Assembly (NCBI GenBank): GCA_964019155.1
Contig: OZ025240.1
Coordinates: 29,392,083-29,456,082 of the forward strand
From: Osedax fenrisi
Taxonomy: Eukaryota > Annelida > Polychaeta > Sabellida > Siboglinidae
Length of the DNA: 64,000 bases
Reading direction: 5' to 3'
Shown here: piece after piece, positions 11,410 through 22,650 of the stretch
Layout: every line of letters begins with the position of its first letter
How positions within the stretch are numbered: the stretch's first letter is position 1
Translations under genes and position numbers: made by a program
Notes under the pieces: generated by a model
Seen by the model: the letters and a program-made list of their open reading frames with translations, nothing else
Told to the model about the DNA's origin: nothing
Databases searched by the model: none

Positions 11410-14400
11410 TTTAATTTATAATATTATACCTTTTTCATTTATTATAAATAATATATATATAAAGTATATACATATGTACATATAATGTATATTTTACATT
11501 TAAATAGCTACCTAAGTGTCATAATAGTAAAATAACTAGGTGACTCATTTCGCCAACGGCCGCAGACGGCCCTTGTGTTAGGGGCAACGTTACGCAAGCA
11601 CGTATGTATGTATGTTACGCGAGCAAGTGTGTGTGAGTTTGTGATATGTATGTATGTTACGCGAGCAAGTGTGTGTGAGTTTGTGATATGTATGTATGTT
11701 ACGCGAGCAAGTGTGTGTGAGTTTGTGATATGTATGTATGTTACGCGAGCAAGTGTGTGTGAGTTTGTGATATGTATGTATGTTACGCGAGCAAGTGTGT
11801 GTGAGTTTGTGATATGTATGTATGTTACGCGAGCAAGTGTGTGTGAGTTTGTGATATGTATGTATGTTACGCGAGCAAGTGTGTGTGAGTTTGTGATATG
11901 TATGTATGTTATGCGAGCAAGTGTGTGTGAGTTTGTGATATGTATGTATGTTACGCGAGCAAGTGTGTGTGAGTTTGTGATATGTATGTATGTTACGCGA
12001 GCAAGTGTGTGTGAGTTTGTGATATGTATGTATGTTACGCGAGCAAGTGTGTGTGAGTTTGTGATATGTATGTATGTTACGCGAGCAAGTGTGTGTGAGT
12101 TTGTGATATGTATGTATGTTACGCGAGCAAGTGTGTGTGAGTTTGTGATATGTATGTATGTTACGCGAGCAAGTGTGTGTGAGTTTGTGATATGTATGTA
12201 TGTTACGCGAGCAAGTGTGTGTGAGTTTGCGAGATGTATATTATTCAATTATTGTAAAAAAAAAAGTCTATATTAAGGACCATCCCTCTAGTACTAAAAT
12301 ACATACTTATAAATAACCAGGATATGTTTACTTTACAATATGTAAGCTTATAAACGAATAATTACAACGATTTTTCTAAGGAATTTTTCGCAAATTATTT
12401 GTAAGTATACTTTAATACGGTATATCATATACAGTAGATAAAACTAGTATAACAAATCTATAGAAAAATAATATAACTAATATTATTTTGTTCATATTCA
12501 GATACTTATGCAGCAGGAATTAAAAAAAAAATAAAAGATAATTCATCGTTTTCAGAAAGTTAGATTTGATCTTATAATATAGTATAAAGTTTGAATACCA
12601 TAATATATATATTATATATATAACATGAGTAATTAATGTCAGTAATTATAATCCATATATGTATTAAATAAAATGTTATATTTTATATTAAATAAATCTA
12701 TCTTATTAATATATATATACCTATACTTTTATAATGATTTTAGCAACGATCGATACATATAATAAAAACAATGATATTTCTGACATATCCGACATTTCCG
12801 ACATTTCCGATTATGAAGACGCTTCTACGCTAAGAAGACGCTCTATAACAAATGGTTTATAAATAAAATATATATATGTATATACATAGAATATTAGTAC
12901 TATATAATGTAAATTATAAATGTAAAGAAATATAAGGACTAGTAAATAGAGAGGATCAAGATAATGTTGTCTCAGTAAAATTGTCATTTCTGTATGTTAT
13001 TTCACATAAGTTTATAAAAGTTTACATAATTACTTTTAATGTATTTAATATTCACAGCAATACTTTTCAATATATAATGTATTAAAAAATAGGTATGAAA
13101 TTTGTACATATTATAGAATAAAAGAATATATATATATTATATACATTATAATGTAAATGACTAATTTTACTTTAGCCAGACCAAACCAGATACCAGATAC
13201 AGATGTGACTCCTCTGAAACGCAAACGCGTTTATGAAGGTTTAACTTTAAATCTTCATCTTATACTTATAAGATGACCAATATCATATGAATTAATAATT
13301 AATTAATTTATAACCATTAATATTTTAATAATTGTTATATACTTGTAATTAATATTTAATTTTATATAAGTATTTTAATTAGTGAAGTAAATTGCGATAT
13401 TGATCAGTAATTATAAATCATTATAAAACCAATATCTTATAACAGTTAACTCTGGTCTAGGTTCACTAATGAATTTTCTTTTAGAATAATATCTATTTTA
13501 TCATCTGAATATATTTTCTTATAATCTTTATATTTATTTTAATAAAGGTGGTTCTAGCAGTGAGTACGGAGATAAAGGTGGTTCTAGAGATGTACAGCTG
13601 CTACATGAAGGTATTAGTTGTAACTTCTCATAGTATTATGTTATACATACTCACTTTAAATGTTATAGTATTTTGTATTTAATTATACATAGTAATATGT
13701 AGGTATACACTTATATGATATTATATGGTAACCCTATGCAATGCATACATTTAATACACATATTTATAAATATAGGTCTTGATATTTATAAATATATAAT
13801 ATTGTATTTTTAGTTTTATTATATATGTATGTATAGTATAAATTTATATATAGTATGTATAAAAATATAAATAGATTTTAGATTATTTTTAGATTTGTAT
13901 GTATGCCTATATTTATAGTCTATAAATATAAATTAAATAAATATAATACATTTATATATATATATATACAAATATATACAAATATATACACATAGATAAA
14001 TGATATACTATATATGCCGGCATAAGGCTTTTAACATTATACATATTTTAAAATATAACGTGATTTATATTAGATATTTCTTTTAGATATTCAACTTCTT
14101 ATTAATTTAAACAAAAGAATGGCAGTGAAAATAGAAGAGCTATTAGATGGTCAAAAAGAGATGAATAAACGAATCGATTCAATAGAAAATGGTGCTAATA
14201 CGGATACAAATTATTACTTTAAAACAAATCTTCTCTTGGAAGAGTTTAAAGACTTTGATAATAAGCTTAAGAATGAGGAAACATTCTTTAATTTGATGGT
14301 TTGTTTAAATATAAATGTATTATAAATGTCATGTATATTTCAAGGACTGTACACAAATTTAATATGTAAATAATACAAATTATCAAGTTATATTTGATAA

Positions 14401-15558
14401 ATCATGACCTTATTTATCATTCATCATTATTTATTAAATATACATACATTATAGTTTGTTATTTAGATTTTAATATTTTATATTTTTCTATGCAAAAACT
14501 GTCACTTACATGACATGATAGTTAATTAATTCTACTGTAATGCAGAATAATAGATATATAATTATATATATATAAGATGTTCATATTATGAATATGTATG
14601 TGAATATCATATGATAGTATATACACTAATTAATAGTAAGATGCGGGAAATGTTGTTATTTTTTTTATATCAAAATTGTATACACTAATCCACTTTTATT
14701 CATTAAGGGCACTGGTGACTATTCAAATTATGTAAAAAATAAAATTTTAACTTTATTTTTTTATATTATATGTGACTTATACAAAATATTGTGATTAAAA
14801 TGATGTTAACATTATGTTTCTATGAGAATTATTTCTTATAAAACGATCATTTTAAAAACATCACATAGATAAATAATAAAATTAATTTAGGAATTAATTT
14901 GACATGTCATAAATATAACATGTGTAACATAATTAATTAAAAACTGATTATACTATCAATTTTCGAATTTTAAAAACAAATAAAAGTGTGTTTATTTATT
15001 GTATTATTAATTCCATATCTGTGTGATTTATATGTATAATTATATATTTACTATCATTTATAATTAAAATATTTAAATTAGTAACTATAATGTTAATAAT
15101 ACACCTATTTGTAGTATAACAACTTAAGCAAATTGAAACAGTCAAGTACTTCCAAAACCATCACGAGAATTCTTAATAGGATATGTTCCCCAGAAGTTTA
15201 TAGGAATTATACAAGAGCTGGAAAATCGCAAAAACTGTCATTTAATAAGACAACGACATACCGTCTTCTTCTACGTTAGTGGTATTAGTGGTATAATATA
15301 TTAAAATTAGTTAATTATATATTTATATTCAATTAGCTATATAGAAGTACATTTAGATGTAACATAGGGGTAAATGTATATAAATATTATTTAAATAGTA
15401 TCTAATAAAATTAATGATACCGGCTAATATTATTATAAATGGCCTCCCATATCTTACTTAAATATATATGTTTACATATAGATAAATATAAATAATACAT
15501 ATATGCACACATATTATATATAAGATATATAATATAAAACACTCAACAAAATTCAATA

Positions 15559-15591
<33 letters not shown>

Positions 15592-16946
15592 CTATATATC
15601 TATATATCTATATATATTGATATATATTATTTATACCATTTATTTTTTTTATACATTTTATTCACATTGTTATTTAGTCATTATATATTTAATAGTTATG
15701 TTATACTTTAAAACAATACATTTTATTAACACAATGTGAATGGACACAATACACAATGGTGTGGGCGGTTATCAATATTATATTTTAACCCTGTGAATCC
15801 CATGCATCTCTAATAATATAATGCACATAATTTATATAATTTAATAATTTTTATTTTTATGATTATAAATGAATGTAAAAAAAAATTCATTATTTGAATT
15901 ATATTAATAAAAATGATTATATATGTAATAATATCCAATACAAGTGATAGGCTTTTTTTTAATATATATTTATATTTTAGATTTTGAGTATTATGTTAAA
16001 ATACAACATTATATAACATTTATTATTAAAATACTTTATTAAATGTAACTAAATAAATACATTAATTATAAATATTTAATATTTGTCCAGTTTATTATTA
16101 AGTATAATGTTATAAATATTTTATTTATAAGAATCTATATGTATATTATAATATTTTATTGTGTATTTATTAATTGAAATATTATACTGTTTTGAAGTAA
16201 AAATTAATTATAATTATTCTAATATATTAAGTATAATATTACAAATAATAATTAAGTGCCTTTTTGTCCAGATTTATATAATATATTAAAAACTGCTGGG
16301 ACTCACAGGGTTAAGTGATTGTCATAACTATGTAGGAAATATGAATTCATACTTATTCATGTTAGCCTATACATTTATTACCATACGAAATGACAGTACA
16401 TTACATTACATAGAACCATAGTACATTACATTCATATACATTAATTAAATGCAGTAGTATTATATAATATACTTAGCATAATATGATGTATGAGTCATAT
16501 GACCTATTTATATAGTCACACAGATATGTTTAACATTATATATTTAACAAATAATTTTATAATATATATATATATATATAATATCATTTATTAATTAATT
16601 TTAATACATTTAAGGGTATACAATAACATTTATTAATTAATTTTAATACAGTTAAGGATACAAATAATATTTAATAAATATAATGTGTATGTATATATGT
16701 ATACATCTGTGTTTGTGTATATGTGTTTGTGTGTGTATGTGTTTATATATTACAACATATATGTATATTATGTACCACATCTGTTACATAATATGATTGT
16801 AATTATAATATTATTGTATTATATTATTATATTAATACATTATTATTGGAGTACTTAAGGGTTAACTCTGGGATATATCTCTAAGGATATATAGTATCTG
16901 TAATTTATGTTTTAATGTAAATATGTATTATACTTATATACTTGTA

Positions 16947-16989
<43 letters not shown>

Positions 16990-17183
16990 GGTTGACAGTT
17001 TATAAGGATACAAATATTTATAATATTGTCTTAACAATGCTAATATTATTTAAACATTTCTATTTATACTAATTGTAATTTATTATTTCAGATATAATGA
17101 GTGAACTACATCCTTCATTCATGGAAAAGGAAACGGAACACGTAATAGATGTTTATCTAAGAAACAATCAAAACAAAAAATAG
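11017..17183 (+). CDS. DUF4806-domain protein gene, eight exons, carried by the transposon
   Basis: Exons 11017-11073, 11130-11250, 12744-12854, 13176-13238, 13548-13610, 14087-14298, 15115-15274 and 17092-17183 sum to 879 nt: 292 residues plus TAG. Every junction has GT/AG borders and matching phase. N-terminal region: FDIVPIRW then CWPPVKN and HWIEYKIKIVQFF, typical of the N-terminal part of DUF4806 proteins. Residues 70-82 are an acidic DIS repeat. PLKRKR at 109-114 is a likely nuclear localisation signal. Residues about 150-172 are a likely coiled coil. DUF4806 spans about 184-290: FDNKLKNEETFFNLM, TITRILNRICSPEVYRNYTR, AGKSQKLSFNKTTTYRLLL, EKETEHVIDVYL. Its job is unknown; by analogy with plant TnpA it may bind the subterminal repeats. 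Splicing is predicted, not shown. Confidence 0.85.
11130..11250 (+). CDS. DUF4806 gene exon 2
   Basis: Acceptor AAATTCAG. Encodes EPIVCWPPVKNQVRFI through KIVQFF. It ends in phase 1 before GTTAGT. CWPP is the signature of this N-terminal region. Confidence 0.82.
11549..11575. other. GC-rich hairpin beside the minisatellite
   Basis: GGCCG (11558-11562), a CAGA loop, then CGGCC (11567-11571) form a 5-bp all-GC stem in an otherwise AT-rich intron. On the minus strand it is followed after about 18 nt by CTAG and then T, as at a Helitron 3' end. This is weak evidence. Confidence 0.35.
11600..12235. repeat. 42-bp minisatellite, about 15 copies
   Basis: A 42-bp unit containing TATGTATGTATGTTACGCGA and GCAAGTGTGTGTGAGTTTGT is repeated about 15 times and almost perfectly; one copy has ATGCGA for ACGCGA. 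Because 42 is a multiple of three, both strands stay open for over 230 codons, which produces false 14-aa-repeat proteins. It lies inside intron 2 of the DUF4806 gene. The alternating purine-pyrimidine content (GTGTGTG, CGCG, TATGTATG) is unlike the neighbourhood. Confidence 0.95.
12744..12854 (+). CDS. DUF4806 gene exon 3
   Basis: Acceptor GATTTTAG, phase 1 to phase 1. Encodes TIDTYNKNND, a run of DIS triplets, then YEDASTLRRRSITN. Acidic and probably disordered, ending in an Arg cluster. Confidence 0.78.
13176..13238 (+). CDS. DUF4806 gene exon 4 (nuclear localisation signal)
   Basis: 63 nt, phase 1 to phase 1, acceptor ACTTTAG. Encodes RPNQIPDTDVTPLKRKRVYE; PLKRKR is a classical monopartite nuclear localisation signal. 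Confidence 0.75.
13548..13610 (+). CDS. DUF4806 gene exon 5
   Basis: 63 nt, phase 1 to phase 1, the same length as exon 4. Encodes GSSSEYGDKGGSRDVQLLHE. Borders are AATAAAG and GTATTA. Confidence 0.7.
14087..14298 (+). CDS. DUF4806 gene exon 6 (coiled coil and domain start)
   Basis: Acceptor TCTTTTAG, phase 1 to phase 0, 212 nt. Encodes a likely coiled coil (MAVKIEELLDGQKEMNKRI) and the first helix of DUF4806 (EFKDFDNKLKNEETFFNLM). Donor GTTTGT. Confidence 0.85.
15115..15274 (+). CDS. DUF4806 gene exon 7 (domain core)
   Basis: Acceptor TTTGTAG, phase 0 to phase 1, donor GTTAGT. Encodes TSKTITRILNRICSPEVYRN and YTRAGKSQKLSFNK, the T-R-I-L and G-x-K-x-x-F signature of DUF4806. Confidence 0.85.
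15785..16314. mobile_element. piggyBac-like MITE nested in intron 7
   Basis: TTAA sites at 15785-15788 and 16311-16314 flank inverted ends CCCTGTGAATCCCA and its partner CCCTGTGAGTCCCA, 14 bp with one mismatch. TTAA target duplication plus ends starting CCC are the piggyBac hallmark. The 522-bp interior is AT-rich and non-coding, so the copy depends on another element's transposase. Confidence 0.8.
17092..17183 (+). CDS. DUF4806 gene exon 8 and stop
   Basis: Acceptor TTATTTCAG, phase 1. Encodes IMSELHPSFMEKETEHVIDV then YLRNNQNKK and TAG. This is the last helix of DUF4806 (E-x-E-x-x-I-x-x-Y/W-L). Confidence 0.82.
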
Positions 17184-17314
17184 TTTATTAGTTTATTAGT
17201 TAAAATTAGTTTTATGGTTAATTAGTTAATTAGTTTTTAATAAATATAATATATTCATTACTTTTATTTATTATTTATATATAAATAAAATTGTATAGCA
17301 TATTGTATAATAGT

Positions 17315-17848
17315 AATGGAATAAAATGCAGTCTAAACAAGTAAACAAATAGTAATAGAATATCAAATTAAGTAAAAATAATAGAATATAATGCATATAT
17401 TAATCATATCAATATAGGAATAATGGAATAAAATGCAGCATAAAAATAATGGAATAAAATGCAGTATGCAACAAGTACAAAAAATAGTAATAGAATATAA
17501 AATTAAGTAAAAATAAGTAAAAATAATAGAATATAATTCAGTACAAAAATAATGGAATAAAATGCAGCATAAAAATAATGGAATAAAATGCAATCTAAAA
17601 ATAACAGAATAAAATGCAGTATACAAATAACAGAATAAAATGCAGTATACAAATAGTGGAATAAAATGCTGTTTAAAAGTAGTGGTATAAAATGCAGCAC
17701 AAAAATAATGGAATAATATGCTGTTTATAAGTGTAGGAATAAAATGCTGCACAAAAATGACGGAATAAAATGCTGTTCAAAAGATGGCATTTTATACACA
17801 TCTTCAACATGAACAAACTTCCGCATTTTATGCATCACAAAAAAGTTG
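17315..17848. repeat. Right subterminal array of AATAAAATGC motifs
   Basis: At least a dozen copies of GGAATAAAATGCAG-like units, each followed by a short A-rich spacer, at irregular 25-35 bp spacing. Near the terminus the motif appears inverted as GGCATTTTATTCC. This is the counterpart of the left array and contains the same core. A minus-strand open frame across it is an artefact of the repeat. Confidence 0.85.
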
Positions 17849-17887
17849 GCATTTTATTCCAATATTTTTATCATTGTGTTTACTGGG
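17849..17887 (-). repeat. Right terminal inverted repeat of the 11-kb transposon
   Basis: Reverse complement begins CCCAGTAAACACAATGATAA and matches the left end at 38 of 39 positions. It is followed by AT, as at the left flank. Confidence 0.88.
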
Positions 17888-18671
17888 ATACTAATACTAA
17901 TTCAATGAATACTTAATATTTGTTCTATATAAACTTGATTATTATAACTAAATGATCATATACACTATATATGTAGCCTTACATTATATGATATATAGGG
18001 GAAGGAAGGGTGTTGTGGAAAGGTGGGAGTTGTGGAGAATGCAAATAACTTTTTAATTATAACAGATAGGAACAAATGTTGTATATATATTATTAGCAGT
18101 ATGGCAAGCTCCGTTTTTTTAGAAAAAAAAATAAAAATAAAAACTAATCAATTAAAAGATATTTAACTAATTAAAAAACAGTACTTTTTGATATAAAAAA
18201 CGTAACTTTAAGCTGTTATATCTACGAAAATAATTGAAATATATAGATAATTTTGATAGTATATTGTAATCATAAATATCTTTATCAATATACATTTTAA
18301 AAGTTAATTATTATTAACATTTATTTTCATTATATATGCACTTTAAGAAGGCTATAATATTAATGATTTTTACATAAAAGTCGGGTGTTATGGAGAGCTT
18401 TTAATCAATCAGCGTCGTTGATTTTGTTTTAAAGTAGATATATATTTTAGACAATAGGGGGAAATACTTGTTATATTTGATATTTTATATACACTATTTT
18501 ACTAGTATCATCTTATTATATATCGAATATTTAATTACATCGTAGTGTCTCACGCAATTTGCATATCTATAAATACATAATTATAAACATAATATATATA
18601 TTTTATAATTTAAATATTACTATTAAATATAATTAACATAAAATGAACATAAATATAGTGATATTAATAAT

Positions 18672-18702
<31 letters not shown>

Positions 18703-18734
18703 CCGTTTATAATATATACTTAATGGTGAATATG

Positions 18735-19155
18735 CCTATTATATTAATTAGTATAATATTAATTAGTAACATAGTAATTAGTAAAATATGAATTAGTTTA
18801 CTAATTAATATTATATTAATATTAATATTAATTAGTATAATATTATAATTAATGATTATTTAATTAATAATATACTAATTAATATTATACTAATTAATAT
18901 TTTACTAATTAATATTTTACAAATTTATATTATACTAATTAATAGCTATTAATACTAGTATTATAATTAATATTATACTAATTAATATTATTCTAATTAC
19001 TATTAATGTATACTAATTAATATTATTCTAATTACTATTAATGTATACTAATTTATATTTAACTAATTAATATTATTCTAATTACTATTATATTATACTA
19101 ATTTATATTTAACTAATTAATAGTTTAATTAATATTATACTAATTTATATTATAA
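18735..19155. repeat. AT-rich satellite-like block
   Basis: TACTAATTAATATTA and its variants (ATTCTAATTACTATTA, TACTAATTTATATT) are repeated irregularly in both orientations for about 420 bp. No gene is seen. Confidence 0.75.
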
Positions 19156-19264
19156 TTGAGTCTACGAATAGATTTCTTTTTATTTAGGCTATAGCCTATA
19201 TATATACATTTTATGGTAACTATATTTTTGTAACTGTTCAATAAAACTTTATAATGTAAAGTAG

Positions 19265-19390
19265 GTTATGACATATAGGTTACGACCATCGACCGCCTCG
19301 AAATCGAATTCTACATTCTTTTGTAGAAAAGTTGTTCCAACAGTAACATTATGGATAAATATAATATTTCCGGAAAGTAGTAGTGGGATA
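19265..19390. other. Less AT-rich island of unknown origin
   Basis: The stretch with CGACCATCGACCGCCTCGAA and CCGGAAAGTAGTAGTGGG stands out from its surroundings. On the minus strand a frame reads VGTTFLQKNVEFDFEAVDGR then NLYVITYFTL and stop. It is not recognised; it may be a coding relic of a transposon. Confidence 0.3.
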
Positions 19391-19497
19391 TATCTTAATA
19401 CATAAAGTTGATTTTATTACACACATAATTATTGATTATAATTGTTCTATATATGATATTACTGAGACTTGTCTAACTAATGATTATTCTTCTATAG

Positions 19498-19680
19498 CAG
19501 TGGTTCCCAAACTTTTTTCATCATGACACTTTTTTTGATAATTCTTAATTTAAAAATATTTTACTTAATGATAAATTTATTTTTTTATTAATAGACTATT
19601 TATATATGATTAATATTTTTATAAATTGTTTCATGACCCAACAACAAAAACCCAATGACCAAATAGGTTGGGAACCACTG
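19498..19680. mobile_element. hAT-like MITE, 183 bp
   Basis: CAGTGGTTCCCAAACTTTTT at the left faces an inverted CAGTGGTTCCCAACCTATTT at the right. CAGTGGTTC-type ends are typical of hAT elements. The 8-bp flanks (TTCTATAG and TTAGCATC) do not match well, so the target duplication has decayed or the boundary is slightly off. Confidence 0.65.
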
Positions 19681-19995
19681 TTAGCATCCCAACTGGTTTC
19701 AAATTATTGATTTCTAATAAGTATGCAGAAAAGTGTGGTGTAGACTTGCTCCATTATTATCATCTGAACTTAAGCTTATTTCATCATATTCTATAATTAA
19801 TTATAATTAATTTAAGAAATGTTTAAATAATAAAATATAAATAAATTCTATAATTAATTTAAGAAATGTTTAAATAATAAAATATAAATAATATATTTAA
19901 TGTTGTATTTACTGATGTATGAATTTCATATATAATTTTATTGATAATAAATAAATATATAATAAATAATTTAAATAATGTTCCATATAAATTTA

Positions 19996-20137
19996 TTATA
20001 TACATAAATCATATATTATAAATATATCTATGTCAACGAATAGCTCATGACATAATATTTTGCATTCGTTGCATTGAACAGAAGACTCAGTATCGTCGTC
20101 TATGGATTCCGAGTATATGATAACCCTTCTTATTACC
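19996..20137 (-). pseudogene. Possible transposase C-terminal zinc-finger exon
   Basis: Read on the minus strand after an ATTAG acceptor, the frame gives RVIIYSESIDDDTESSVQCN then ECKILCHELFVDI, ending at TAA. An acidic segment followed by C-x2-C-x3-C-H resembles the C-terminal zinc finger of pogo/jerky-type DDE transposases. It lies inside the 17998-24949 element. No other transposase exon was found, so this is a weak, isolated match. Confidence 0.35.
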
Positions 20138-20253
20138 TAATGGAAAAAGAGTATTAATAGTAACAAATATTATTAATTTTATATTTTAATATTAATTTAA
20201 ATGCAAAAACATGAAAGCATATAATAAAATATTAATAGATACACATTTTTGAT

Positions 20254-20255
<2 letters not shown>

Positions 20256-20319
<64 letters not shown>
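20256..20319. repeat. TA microsatellite
   Basis: Uninterrupted AT/TA dinucleotides over about 64 bp. Many similar tracts exist in the window; only the larger ones are listed. Confidence 0.95.
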
Positions 20320-20322
<3 letters not shown>

Positions 20323-20984
20323 GTTTGGATTAAAATCGGATTTAAAAAAAAAATCTATTTTTTTGATTTGAATCAGATATTTGAATTTTATTAACATTTT
20401 GAAATAATTACAAATAATTTTAAAATTAAATATTGTTATAGACTGCATAACTTTCATTACTTTATCATACTTATTGTATTTACTCTTATTACCATTAGTG
20501 GTTGATGTTTTTTATAATATTTCCTCTCAGGATATTGCTTACTTCCAATATATTTATCAGATTTATTATTCTATTTATTATTTTATAGATGTCTACTGAT
20601 TATTTATAAGAATAAAGAATACATTGTATATTCAATTATTAAATAAATTTAATATAGGATTTTAGAATATTTATAATAATATTATATATTATAAAATAAT
20701 AGAAATATATATATATCTAAAGTGAAAATATTACAATCATATTTTAATTATATATTTAATTATATAATTTAAATTATAATTCAAAATAATATTAATAATA
20801 TTAATAACACTGCTTTGATCTAATTTATTTAGATTGTAATGATAAATCATCATTGATATAAATATATGAAACTATATATTTATAATAATATTAAATAATA
20901 TAATAATAATAACATATAATTAGAATATATATTTATACAATAGATCAAAGGTATCTCAGCAATTTGTCAAAATATTATATTAAA

Positions 20985-21258
20985 ATTAATATTATAATGT
21001 ATTAATTTGTATTGAAAACAAATTCATTAATTAATAGAAATTTAAGATAGTAAAATAGATTATCAATGTAATTTATAAAATAAATAATATTTATGAATAC
21101 TCTTAAAAAATATTAAAAAATATTAATATTATAATGTATTAATTTGCATTGAAAACAAATTCATTAATTAATAGAAATTTAAGATAGTAAAATAGATTAT
21201 CAATGTAATTTATAAAATAAATAATATTTATGAATACTCTTAAAAAATATTAAAAAAT
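20985..21258. repeat. 137-bp tandem duplication
   Basis: The block starting ATTAATATTATAATGTATTA and ending in CTCTTAAAAAATATTAAAAA is present twice, at about 20985-21121 and 21122-21258. The copies are nearly identical; the difference noted is TTTGTATTG versus TTTGCATTG. A recent event. Confidence 0.85.
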
Positions 21259-21334
21259 ATTTATCAAACTAATATCTATATTATATTATTGATATTATTT
21301 TGATATTAATAAATATTATTAGAGATAGATATCC

Positions 21335-21422
21335 ATACACACACACGAAAATATATACATACATACACTCATATACACTCACATAAACACATATAAACAT
21401 ATACATACAAACACACAAACAT

Positions 21423-21481
<59 letters not shown>

Positions 21482-21496
21482 TATACATACATACAT

Positions 21497-21536
<40 letters not shown>

Positions 21537-21562
21537 ACACATACATACACATATATAAACAT
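21335..21562. repeat. Compound microsatellite (AC, TA, ATAC)
   Basis: Successive tracts of CATACACACA, (TA)n, (CATA)n and (CA)n. Open frames made of Tyr, Ile, Cys and Val codons across it are artefacts. Confidence 0.95.
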
Positions 21563-22650
21563 ACATATTTATACATAAATTATAGTATATATAATAATAA
21601 TAATAATAATATCAGAGTATACTACTCTATATATCTATAGATACAGAAGCAAGAATAGCTTATCGAGGTACGTTTAGAGTAAAGTTTCTATGATAAAATA
21701 CAAATATAAAATAAACATATATATAAAACAACAATTATCAAATTTTTTTTTTTAAATAACAATACAATAAAATTAATTATAATAATATTAATTATAACTT
21801 AATTTTTATAAATAATAATAACATTTAGAAAGACTATTTTAATTTTTTTTGTTGTTTTTTGCTGTTTTTTTTTGGATTTTTTTTTGGTTTTTTTTTAAAT
21901 AATAATAATAATATATAATTAGTGTAAAACTTTTATAAATAAATAATATTTTTGAATAATAATATCAAATACAAATAAAAAAAGAAACTTTAGCTCAAAC
22001 TCATAATGTTTAAAATAATAAAAAATTAAATTATAAAAATATATATATAATAACCAATGTCATGAGTACAGCAGGATGGTTTGTAGTGTGATATTGTTAC
22101 CTGCTATCTGTAGATATAAGTAATTATTATTATTATTATTATTATTATAACTATAGGTTGGTCTGCATATTATATAATAACCCATATATTAGTATACTAT
22201 AGAATTATATAACAAATATTTAATACCAATTAATTAATTTAATATCAGAAAAATATTTCATATTTATGAATTGATTATTTATATATGCTATTTTATTTAT
22301 TATTATATAAATAATATTTTATTAATGTAATAATAATAATAATTTAATAATAGTAATCTTAATGTAACACATAAACTTACAAATTATTTATAATTAATAA
22401 ATATTATATAAAATATATTATACTAATGAAAATTATTATTCTCAACAATTAAATTTAAAGATACATATAGTTTAATAAAAAACAAATATATGACATGAAC
22501 CAATAATTTTATAAGAAAAAATAAATGACAAAAATAATGATAGTTGGTACTTTCCATAATGTGCATTGCTATTGAATATAACAATTCATGGTACATATTT
22601 ATATATAAATGATAGTATACACTTATAGTATATATAACCTATTTCATGAT

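Larger units (their letters stand above)
6893..17887. mobile_element. 11-kb DNA transposon, CMC/En-Spm-like, with transposase and DUF4806 accessory gene
   Basis: The ends are inverted copies of CCCAGTAAACACAATGATAA and its continuation, 39 bp with one mismatch. An AT dinucleotide flanks both sides (6891-6892 and 17888-17889), compatible with a 2-bp target duplication. Inside each end is an array of AATAAAATGC/GCATTTTATT motifs. The interior carries a 674-aa transposase on the + strand (8462-10486) and an eight-exon DUF4806 gene (11017-17183), both open. Subterminal motif arrays plus a tnp2-like transposase plus a second protein is the CACTA/En-Spm plan. The terminus is CCCAG rather than CACTA, so the exact superfamily (CACTA, Mirage, Chapaev or other) is uncertain. 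Intact genes and near-identical TIRs suggest recent activity. Confidence 0.85.

Noticed and set aside
11508..12276. Two open frames of 246 (minus) and 233 (plus) codons with 14-residue repeats
   Set aside because: They are the 42-bp minisatellite read on each strand. The unit length is a multiple of three, so openness is automatic.
17363..17752. Minus-strand frames of 129 and 65 codons with repeated FHYFCxxFY
   Set aside because: They fall exactly on the right subterminal motif array of the 11-kb transposon.
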